A stretch of DNA of 64,000 bases from Setoptus koraiensis (taxonomy: Eukaryota > Arthropoda): the NCBI GenBank assembly GCA_048013815.1, contig CM106585.1, positions 11,532,001 to 11,596,000 of the forward strand. The letters are read 5' to 3'. Both the position numbers and the translations under genes were made by a program. This document shows positions 38,381-47,429 of this stretch, piece by piece. The notes beneath the pieces were generated by a model, which saw only the letters and a program-made list of their open reading frames with translations, did no database searches and was not told the origin of the DNA. Each line of letters opens with the position of its first letter. Within the stretch, counting starts at the first letter, position 1.

Positions 38381-39439
38381 GACGGCGTCTAAATATCGCT
38401 GATAAAGTAAATTATCTCATGCATAAATTTGTTGGAAACCACAAACAAATAATAATAATAATATCAATAGTGGTAGTAGAAATAATAAATTAAACGAAAC
38501 AGATAGATAGAATTCATTTCATTTCATTTGTGCTATGTATATTTAAGGCTCCTCCGTATGATCTATCAATGTGCTTCTAGCTGACACCCCTAGAATACCC
38601 TTATAGTACCCGCACAATACCCTCTGCGTCGTGCATGTGCACTGTGTTGGTGCGCTGCCCGCTAGATCAAGGATGCGCGGAGTGTTATTAGTTTATTCAA
38701 CTATTGCTAACAGAATTGTAGCGCGCATTTCTAACCCCTCGCTTTCTTTCAAAAGAATCAACATGGAGCATGGTTGTGGGGGGGAGGGGAGGGAGAGATC
38801 TCGTGTGCATTGGCCAACAGTGGCTTGTAATAGATTCATCTGTGAATTTTCCCTGTATTGATTCACCAGCCGGCATGAAAATCAAGTAAACACGTGCATT
38901 TCAAGCACCACGGTGCCGGTACATCGCTGCCTGGCTAAAGCCTTGATTTTTACTTTTGAACTAAAATCTCTACGCCAGCCTTTCATTCCCCCACAGTTTA
39001 TTGATCTATATTCAAATATTTGGGAGGCGTAATTATTCGGATCATCACAAAACACATTATAGACCGTCCAATATCTAGCATTAGAGGGCATTGCATAACA
39101 ATAGAGGCGAGTTACTTCAGTTCTTCCTTATGCAACAATGAGGACAATTTGGACTTGGATCTACTATTCTACACATTTGATATTTTTTACAAGGCCGGAA
39201 TGAAGCCTGTAGCATTAGGCACCATCTTGAACTTTTCGAATGTTAAAATTCCTGTAAACAATGCGAACGAACAGCAAAGGGAATCTTCTCGAACAATTAC
39301 AGCCAAATCTGAGACTGACTCGAACGCTCGTGAGTGATTGCGAATCTATAGATTTTATGACAGACAGATTTATTGAGCTTTTGTCTGCTATCGATGCGTC
39401 GGATAACTTGCTGTGTCTTCCATCCTAGTATAAAGCTTG
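38381..39439. other. Region upstream of CPSF1; possible unidentified coding scrap
   Basis: Contains the CPSF1 promoter (minus strand). Plus-strand 39020-39337 stays open and reads protein-like (DLDLLFYTFDIFYKAGMKPV), but I could not match it to a family and it lacks a clear ATG. It adjoins the nest of broken gene fragments and may be another fragment of the same kind. Confidence 0.4.
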
Positions 39440-40484
39440 AGTCAGTTCGACGCGTTCATTGGGAAAAATTTTGTGTTTGTACCGCTTTGAAATTGATATC
39501 CGTCTCAATCGAGTTGAATTTTTTGAGGTACTCATTGCGCTCAATGACAACCAAATTGGCTAAAGATTCATTCTGATGACTCAAGGCCAACTTGAGCGCC
39601 TCTTGAAATCTAAAGAATTCCGAGTACAAGTTTACTGCGGCTTCTAAGTTGCTATTTTGTTGCATCAGTAACATAGCAGATTGTCGCGGGTTGCCATTCG
39701 CAGGACTGATTAAGAGGGAGATTTCGGCATATCGATTAGAGTCGTTCTCTTATGCTAGCTGACCTATGAGGGCGTCCAATTGATCAATCATGTCCACTCT
39801 GCCTAGTTCAGCGAAGCACTCTCCAGCCACTTCCAGAGAGCCCCTTCTCAGGTCCATTGCCATGTATGCGAGCATCTACCATATTGCGATGGATTCATTA
39901 TCGTTGAGAGCCTACTTGAATTCAACAACCTGTTGGCCAAAGCTTTATCTATTAAGTTATCACCATACAACTCGTGAATAATCTCAATGATGGGATTCAC
40001 TGTAATAGTGAACTTATTCAAACAATCCGTCTCTATATTGATGAAACTGCCAAGAAAGTTTGTGATCTTGCTATAGACAATCTTCTCCATATTTTGGGCA
40101 TGTTTTGGAGAATTCTTCAAGAGGATATTATTCTGTTCTCATGGTTTACTTGAGTATAAATCCACACGTATCAAGCAATTGTTCTCCATGGAATTGCCTC
40201 TGAATGCCTCATCGAGATTAATGTACAAATGAATAGTGTGATTGTTCTTGAGAGCAGCCAGAATCTTTCTAGAATTGTTCCAGAGTATAGATTTGCAATT
40301 CGTGTCTATTCTGATTGGCTCCAAATGATCGAGATTGCTCATGTTTTGATTTTTGCCAAAACCTATAATGTGTAGTTATCGTTGTTCACATCTATGAAGG
40401 CTAATATCTTATAATTGTCATCAATTGTTTGATTGTGAAAGACAACAAATTGAACCATGCGTAGACTGTGATATTGAGTCATAC
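39440..40484 (-). pseudogene. IFT80: IFT80-like pseudogene (C-terminal third)
   Basis: Conceptual minus-strand segments follow the C-terminal half of intraflagellar transport protein IFT80 in order: ILAFIDVNNDNYTL, then GFGKNQNMSNLDHL, GSFINIETDCLNKFTITVNP with HELYGDN, MLAYMAMDLRRGSLEVAGE, RFQEALKLALSHQ and EYLKKFNSIETD. The human family pattern is RKIAFIDKNRDLY, FGKEQKIVKLG, ISPYPAILHEY, ACLAAMAVANRD, WERALELAVKY and YRQKFLETFGKQE. The run is broken by several in-frame stops (after NYTL, before ALNDNES, after IAIW, after GQLA) and at least one frameshift near 39905, so it is not functional. No intact IFT80 lies in this window. No introns are evident in the matched kilobase, which fits either a processed copy or an intron-poor parent. 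It abuts a Frizzled fragment at about 40485. Confidence 0.78.
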
Positions 40485-40672
40485 TAGTTCCCTTGATCGT
40501 ATCGATTGTCATTTTGGCCTCGGAAGCCATTGATGTCGATACCGAGCTTGGCATATCCTCTATTGTCAAGGATCTGCTCAGAAAGCAGTAATTGGAATGG
40601 ATTTTCCGTTTTTGTTAGCACATTTTTTTTTGTTGATAAGACGAAGGAATCTGGTCCCATTCAATAAATCAT
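40485..40672 (+). pseudogene. Frizzled gene fragment
   Basis: Bases 40485-40570 match 45057-45142 of the intact Frizzled gene almost base for base at first (about 37 identical at the left end), covering the TM4 to second extracellular loop region. Bases about 40603-40672 match 45208-45290 (end of TM5 and RRRNL). About 60 bp between the blocks is heavily eroded or deleted. The fragment has the same orientation as the parent, but its neighbours on both sides derive from other genes. Confidence 0.85.
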
Positions 40673-40699
40673 GAACTGCTCCAAGTACCAGCAGCACTA

Positions 40700-41390
40700 C
40701 TGTTATAAACTCACCATTGTAGATGCAAGATTTGTGGTTGCGCAATTATATTTTGTTATTTTATTATTCTCTTGGGTGGACAACCTCAAAAATCTGTCTA
40801 CATGATCTCCATTGATTATACATGTATTCATAGATGCTTGCTTGATGGCCTGCAAAACTCGTGAACTCCGACGGATCGCATGAGTCATGTCGTTTTGTAA
40901 CATCAGCGATCGTCTATTAACTTTTTTCAATACCGCTAATGAGAATCCTATGTCTCGGCAGCGAAAGTGAGCGAAACATAGTTGCATGTTTATCGCGACT
41001 TTTCTTTGACTGTACATGAGATCATTGTTGAACGAGCGCGGTTTCGTTGCGCCTAGTCTACGAAAACTATTGGTGTGAGTTCCCCAAACTGATAGTCTGC
41101 AATTCATAGTAATTTTGCACCACCTAGACTCTCTTTCACATCTCAGATTTGCTGGCCACCAATGATGCGATCTGTTGTGATAATAACTAGATCTATCTTA
41201 CACTGACCTCTGCTCGCGCATGTATTTATGTTGCGTTCGTGCAAACTTTTCATCAATTATGGATGACTTGATTATATTTGATCTCGAGCGAATGTCAGTT
41301 GCGTGTATATTCTACATCTGACAGATCGATGACACTTGACGAAAGTGTCCCGGCACAGCAATTAATTTCGAGCCGGCTTCGTTCATTCAC
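40700..41390 (-). pseudogene. CPSF1: CPSF1 partial pseudogene with internal deletion
   Basis: Bases 40700-41167 resemble 32765-33250 of CPSF1 and 41168-41390 resemble 34420-34680, in the same order and orientation, so about 1.2 kb of the parent (including its intron) is absent. The minus-strand translation RFLRLSTQENNKITK parallels RFLSLSVSEKSEITK, and LMLQNDMTHAIRR parallels LMLQNDMTNALPH. The true C terminus is lost and the frame is degenerate. It sits 2.3 kb beyond the start of the intact gene. Confidence 0.85.
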
Positions 41391-43477
41391 TAGGAGGCAC
41401 CAGTTTCTCATTTTGTGTGTGCTCTGGACATACCAAACTAATGTAAAGCATCAAGTTGTAGCTTGTGTGAGTTGAGCATCCGGTCAACTTTGACCAATGA
41501 TGAATGAAATGAAAATATCGAACGCACTTTAAGCAGCTAGTGATTGGCGCTGCAACTTGAGTAAGCCAGTGGCCCAAAGTTATACGAGTTGTATATTCAA
41601 GAGTTTGGCCGAGTGCAATTGAGGCATCGTCCAGCATAACACATGAGTGAGTTAGTGAGCATGCACATTTAATAGGACATGTATGACGCACCATCGACGG
41701 TTGTTCCGTCGAGCACAAACATTGATCATGAATTAGGGAACAAGGAACAAGCCAGTTATTGGGGGTTCCAATGAGCAGCATACTTATCAAACGCATGCCA
41801 TCTCAGCCCCACGGTGCGAGTGTCTATGCCATCGGTGGTTGGCTGTGTCGGCAACAGTCTCAAGTTGGATATATTAGTGAGCGTCAGCTTATGTTTTCGA
41901 AATTCGAATTGTTGTCTGTCGGGCATTCTAGCCCAGCGCGTGTTTCTGTGTGTGTGTGTGCTCAGGCTGCGTCAGGTTCAATAAACGAACGCCTCTCGTA
42001 TATACACTTGATTCGATTTTATCGAATGCGCACAACACATAGAGAGAACAACGAAGATAATCCGCGTTTATAACAAAAACATGTAAGCAACAAAGGCGTA
42101 GCAAGTGCATCGCGTCCCGCAAACTCGGGCCCGCTGTTGTTTGCGGGCCGCTGCAACACATCGAACAATATATAAGAATATAAGAATAATACCATTGGCA
42201 CAATTTCAAGCGACAGCTCGTGCGCCTCGTCACTATATATCGTATGGTGTATCGATGCATGCGTGGACGGACCAATGCGCAAGCGCGCACTTTGTGTGTG
42301 CGTGTGCTTGTGTGTGGTTCGGTTGTTCGGTCGTTGGGTTGTTCGGCTGTTCGGCTGCCTGGTCTGGTCTGGTGTGACCCTAGTGACTCACAACTGGTGA
42401 GAGAGGCTGGGAGCTGGCCAACGCGCGGCGTGTACGCGCATTCTCTGGTGATTAAAATGATGTGCCGCCGATGATGAACGACAACAACAATTTTGTTCGA
42501 TCGTCGATTTGATTCGCACGTTCACTATAAACAAATTCTACTTTCTCTCAGCAAGCAGCGAATAGCGCATTAACAGGCAAGAGCGTTAAATCGTCGCCTT
42601 GTTCTCTCAACCTGACGACTGTCCCATCTCTATATTAAACATTAAATGTAAAATATTTCATTCTATTCCATGTGCTCAGTGAAAATCTCATCATCGTTAT
42701 TATTATCATTATTATTATTCTAATCACCATCATCTTTATTGTTGTCATTGCTGTTAATACCATTTATTATTATTATTATCTATATTCTCATCTTGGCATC
42801 GTGGAAGAGAATATCTGGCCGCTAAATAGTAATCCAAGACACAGGCTTTCCATCCACGCACATTCATGCATTGTTGGCCGACAATAGCGGATAAGCGAAC
42901 ATACACATACACACACACACACAGCTAATTATCATCAAGTGACCATGATCGAACCAGCATCTATACATCAATAGAATAGATTCGAACATCTCTCTATTGA
43001 TTATAATAGCTCAACCACAAACAACCTGACACGACACACTTGGCCGCCACAACAAGCGTGCCAATACTCTAACAACAGCCATAGGTACGACGGCCACAGA
43101 TTGACCAGCTAGTCAATCAGTGTCACTGTTATGATCAACCGCCACCATCCTTAACTAGTGTCATCTTGCCAACAGTGACCAGATATTTTTATATCCATCA
43201 CATGTCATCAGCAGCTTTTGTCATCATACACGCACCATTTTCTACCAATTTTCTACAAATTTTCTACCAATCAACCATTTTCTACGATTGACACGCACAC
43301 ATATATATACATTATATTTACACAACTATATTTGCAACAAATATTTACACATACATATATTTCTATAGTATGATATCAATATTGCTACAAGATTTCATCC
43401 ACATCCAAACAATTTGATAATAATATAATTATTCATATATTTGCACGATACTTGCAACACTTCTTCAAGACAGAATC
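41391..43477. other. Region between the gene-fragment nest and Frizzled
   Basis: No gene recognised. A minus-strand frame at 41383-41796 is open but shows no family pattern. AT-rich DNA from 42600 holds ATT/ATC triplet runs (42690-42790), a CA tract (42903-42922) and repeated TTTTCTACxAAT motifs (43235-43290). The Frizzled promoter and 5' UTR presumably lie here. Confidence 0.5.
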
Positions 43478-46231
43478 ATGCGGCAATCAATCAGTATTCC
43501 GACCTTATTTCAGGACAAAACATCACATTCGAAAGCAATAATACTACTACTACTATTATCCATAGTCCAACTTAGTCATGCGGTCCAGTCGTCAGACGAC
43601 GATCCATTCAGTGATCCCGATTACCAATGTGAAACTCTCACCTTCGTAGAATGCAGAAATTTTGGCTATAACACAACTAGAATGCCAAATGTTTTTGGCC
43701 ACCAAAATCAAGAGGAAGCCAAAACTGTTGCCATTCAATTGCTTTTACTAAACGAAACAAAATGCAGCGACGAGTATGTATTTTATATATGCCAAATGCT
43801 GTTTCCTGTTTGCCTAACTGAAGGCGCTAGCAAATATGAAAAAGCTGTCCTACCATGCAGATCTATGTGTAATCGTGTATATGATAGCTGCAAACAATCC
43901 ATCAATGAGGCTAAGAAATTTGTTAAAAATGAATGGCCTCAACAGTTAGAGTGTGATAAGCTAGAAGTTGATAATCCAGATTCTGGTGTCTGTCATGATC
44001 CAAATTATAATAGAATGAGACAGCAGCCAACAAGCAATCAACAGCCATCAAAATTAAATAATCATCAGCGCTCTCAAAATAAAACGAAGCCAATCAAACA
44101 AACCCCTGACGAATACCAAAACAATCATAACGGGGAGTGGAAAACTGTTCTGGCGCCTTTTGAACCACCTAAACATCCTGTAGATATCTCTATCGATAGA
44201 TCTCCTTTAGATATTTCAAAATTTATTAGTCCTCAAACGATCCATACTGGTCCGAGCAATACATTTCTGGATCATCGGCCTTCGCCTCGGCCAATTGCGA
44301 ATACCGATACCTTCGAAAATATTGATCATCCTTATAATCGTCAATCGATCCAAGAAAAGCACTGTGGTTGTTTCTGCCGTCCACCATTGGTGCCGATCGT
44401 GGATGCTGTAGATCGGAGATCCCACTATCGAGTAAGAGTAGGCTCTTTGAATAACTGCGCCTACCCGTGCTCCCTGAAATATAGAAAACCAGCTCAACCT
44501 TTGAAGTCGATTGAGCAATCAAACTCATTATTCTTAACTGGGCAAGAACAGCAAAAAGTGAATGACGTGGTGTCTTTCCTTGCATGGACTTGTCTAGTTT
44601 TGACTGGATTTACCATAGTTACTTTTTTGAGTGACATTCACCGATTCAAGTATCCAACCCGATGCATTGTGTTTCTTTGCGCTTGTTATTTGCTAGTCTC
44701 ATCAGGATATCTATTAAGATCACCAATCGACACGTCAGGTGATGCTTCTGACAGTGTTGAAGAACTAACCACATCTTCGTCGAGCCTATCACCAACCATG
44801 TCACCTTTGCAAACAGTTTTAGAACAACAGCAACAACAACAAAGACCCTTCTACTGTTATCAGAATCTGGCAAGATATCCTGTCAGCGGAACTATACAGA
44901 TACAATGTCTCGCTACGTTTTTCTTGACCTACACCTTCATGATGGCGGCGAATGTATGGTGGATGATATTTGCCATAGTCTCTTTCATGTCGAGTTTAGG
45001 TTGGGCCCAAGAATCACTATCAAGTTACTCACAATGTTTTCATCTCACAGCTTGGTTAGTTCCCTTGATCGTATCGATTGTCATTTTGGCCTCAGAAGCC
45101 ATTGATGGCGATATCGAACTTGGTATGTGCTCTGTTGGCAACTTAGATCTAGGGAATCTACAAGGATTTATTATCATACCTCAAATAGCAGCAATAGGGA
45201 TAGGTTTCCTGTTTTTGTCAACACAATTTATTTTGCTGATAAGACGAAGGAATCTGATCCGACTCAATAAATCATCAACTATAGCCAGTGTCAGTAACAG
45301 TCCACCTTCATCAACTCAGATATCACCCACTGATCACATGCATGATGAGAACTATCAAGCCAATGCGTCCATCAGCAAGCAGACATTAACAGTTAATGTG
45401 GGAAAATCTGGCGGATTCATAACTTCAGCAGCGGATAATTGTCAGCTAAGATATTTGGAAAAATTGGATGGATCAATTTTGAGAATTGTACTCTTTGGTC
45501 TGTTATATTTTATACCTATGCTCACGTTAGTGACCACTCTTCTATATGACCAATACTCTAGACCCATCCGTGAACGTCAATATGTTTGTCCTTGCTCACA
45601 GTCAAATCAATCAGCAGCATCGACCACATCCTCGTCATCGTTTAGTCAGTTTTTACTCTCTAATATCAGTTATTATGACACGCTATTGGCGAGGCACATT
45701 TCAATATTGAGCGTAGGTATTGCAGCATCACTGTGGTTGTGTTTCAATATGAAAACTTTCAGGCAATGGAGGAAGCTGGTGAGAAGGATATTCCGTTGCT
45801 GTAGTGATACGACTGACAATTACGACTATATATTAAGATACGATGCTGACGCAATCTGCAATCATAACAATCTCGTAAATCAAAATCAACAAGAACATTT
45901 GAGACAGCAACATTTGCTCCAGCAACAGTCGATCACAATCAATCAATACGATGAAATAAACACATTGGGCCGTTCCAACATGACGCCGAACAAGTTACCA
46001 CCTTATAATTATCGTTTACCTCCTGCCTCAACAGCGTCCACTTCTAGAGTTGACGGCCTGACCCATACAACTAATTTACACCGGCAATATCCCTGGATGG
46101 GATCAGGACCATCTCATAAACACAATAATTCAAGTTCGCAGTCTTCATCTGGGCGAAGTCGTGCCCAGAGTTACATAAATAGGGACTTATCTGGCCACAA
46201 CTCTCGTCGAGATCAACAACTCTGTCTGTGA
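43478..46231 (+). CDS. fz: Frizzled-family Wnt receptor, divergent
   Basis: Single exon of 917 residues. A signal peptide (hydrophobic 20-35) precedes a Frizzled cysteine-rich domain whose ten cysteines are all present (51, 59, 96, 105, 112, 127, 131, 138, 159, 172) with the motif RMPNVFGHQNQEEA. A long disordered linker leads to a Cys-rich hinge (CGCFCRPP, NNCAYPC). Seven helices fall at about 364-385, 396-414, 478-500, 520-540, 562-588, 668-690 and 738-757. The cytoplasmic KTFRQW at 759-764 keeps the KTxxxW motif that recruits Dishevelled, which separates it from Smoothened. Unusual are a 60-residue first extracellular loop with poly-Gln and a 75-residue third intracellular loop. The tail is Gln/Ser-rich and lacks a classical PDZ-binding end. 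Which vertebrate or fly Frizzled it corresponds to is unclear. It functions at the plasma membrane in Wnt signalling. Confidence 0.9.
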   Translation: MRQSISIPTLFQDKTSHSKAIILLLLLSIVQLSHAVQSSDDDPFSDPDYQCETLTFVECRNFGYNTTRMPNVFGHQNQEEAKTVAIQLLLLNETKCSDEYVFYICQMLFPVCLTEGASKYEKAVLPCRSMCNRVYDSCKQSINEAKKFVKNEWPQQLECDKLEVDNPDSGVCHDPNYNRMRQQPTSNQQPSKLNNHQRSQNKTKPIKQTPDEYQNNHNGEWKTVLAPFEPPKHPVDISIDRSPLDISKFISPQTIHTGPSNTFLDHRPSPRPIANTDTFENIDHPYNRQSIQEKHCGCFCRPPLVPIVDAVDRRSHYRVRVGSLNNCAYPCSLKYRKPAQPLKSIEQSNSLFLTGQEQQKVNDVVSFLAWTCLVLTGFTIVTFLSDIHRFKYPTRCIVFLCACYLLVSSGYLLRSPIDTSGDASDSVEELTTSSSSLSPTMSPLQTVLEQQQQQQRPFYCYQNLARYPVSGTIQIQCLATFFLTYTFMMAANVWWMIFAIVSFMSSLGWAQESLSSYSQCFHLTAWLVPLIVSIVILASEAIDGDIELGMCSVGNLDLGNLQGFIIIPQIAAIGIGFLFLSTQFILLIRRRNLIRLNKSSTIASVSNSPPSSTQISPTDHMHDENYQANASISKQTLTVNVGKSGGFITSAADNCQLRYLEKLDGSILRIVLFGLLYFIPMLTLVTTLLYDQYSRPIRERQYVCPCSQSNQSAASTTSSSSFSQFLLSNISYYDTLLARHISILSVGIAASLWLCFNMKTFRQWRKLVRRIFRCCSDTTDNYDYILRYDADAICNHNNLVNQNQQEHLRQQHLLQQQSITINQYDEINTLGRSNMTPNKLPPYNYRLPPASTASTSRVDGLTHTTNLHRQYPWMGSGPSHKHNNSSSQSSSGRSRAQSYINRDLSGHNSRRDQQLCL

Positions 46232-46356
46232 AATTGCCCATTTGTATCTGATATATAAAGCGGTATCGTTATAGAGATTGTGTATATACCATCAGTAGGC
46301 CACACGAGGTCACTTTTGGACATGTACATGTTGTCGTATTTTCGGTGCGACCACCC

Positions 46357-46362
46357 AATAAA
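46357..46362 (+). promoter_or_regulatory. Poly(A) signal of Frizzled
   Basis: AATAAA about 125 bp after the TGA. A diverged equivalent (CCAATAATG) occurs in the duplicated 3' end near 46885. Confidence 0.7.
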
Positions 46363-46469
46363 AAATGTATATTAAACATCAAATCTAAAATCTTTGTATT
46401 TCAAGTGCTGATAGCTATGTTCGAGTTTTCAAGTTGAATTGCAATCATTAGTATCGCTTGGAGAATTGA

Positions 46470-46920
46470 TTTGCCTTGTGGAGATTCCGACAAGATGTCC
46501 CACAAGCTCTCAAGGTGTAGTTATCGTTTACCTGCTTGCCATACAGCGTCTACGTCATGAGTTGACGGTCTAAACCATGCAAGTGATTTACACAGACAGT
46601 ATCCATGGTAAGGATAAGGGTGGTCTCATGATCAGCATTATTACCATAATATTTCAAGCTTGCAATCTTCATCTGAGGGAAGTCATGCGCCTAGCTACAT
46701 AAATAGCGATTTATCTGGTCGTAACTCTCGTCGAGATCAACAACTTTGTTTGTGAAATTGCCCATTTGTATTGAATAGATAAAGCGGTGTCGCCCCCAAG
46801 CCAGTGGTGTAGCCTATTTGTAGGCCAAATGAGGTTGCTCTTTGGCTTGCACTGTACGTCGTCGGGTTTTCGGTGCCAGCAGCCAATAATGATAATATAT
46901 TAGGCAATAATGGTGACAGT
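46470..46920 (+). pseudogene. Decayed tandem duplicate of the Frizzled 3' end
   Basis: Bases about 46470-46920 repeat about 45965-46390: the last 85 codons of Frizzled plus its 3' UTR. The match is strongest around the shared stop (CTCTCGTCGAGATCAACAAC, then TTGCCCATTTGTAT, AAGCGGT). The copied coding part has stops and length changes (for example TGA within ACGTCATGAGTTG at 46552-46564), so it is not an alternative last exon. It lies about 500 bp downstream in direct orientation, a simple unequal-crossover type of duplication. Confidence 0.9.
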
Positions 46921-47397
46921 AACAGCAAGGGACTAGCTTTTTCTAGGGCAACAACACATAGACAATGCCTATTTATATAAGCTTTTATTTAGCGCAGCCA
47001 TTTCATTATATGTGTTGCACTTCTAATCATCATGTTTTTTTTTCTAATCTCACACTGGTTACATAGTGGTTATAGTGCCCAAATAAACAAGCTCGTATTC
47101 GCGTATCGTTCATATAAACAAGACAAAAAAGCGTCTTGTCGTCGAAAAACAGACACTAACACGCACACACATAGTTACGCGAACGCTACTGCATTAGAGA
47201 AAACTAGAGGCCCCTCTTGATAATACAACTGTGGCAATATATAAGAATTGTATTATTGGTTTTGTGTCTATCTTAAACGGCCCAACCACCAGTATTCTAT
47301 TCTACAATTGTCGCTGTTATCTATCTAGCTAGCTCGCCAGTTAGCGGAACTTTGAGCGTATGCCGCCCAATAGATGGAACGACCTTAGGCACGCGAG

Positions 47398-47398
<1 letters not shown>

Positions 47399-47426
<28 letters not shown>
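47399..47426. repeat. (TA)n microsatellite
   Basis: Uninterrupted TA dinucleotides, about 14 copies. Confidence 0.92.

Positions 47427-47429
<3 letters not shown>

Noticed and set aside
41383-41796. 137-codon minus-strand frame as a gene
   Set aside because: No family pattern. It overlaps the edge of the CPSF1 relic and has no support beyond being open.
43478-46231. Smoothened as the identity of the Frizzled-like gene
   Set aside because: The KTxxxW motif after TM7 and the ten-cysteine Frizzled-type CRD fit Frizzled.
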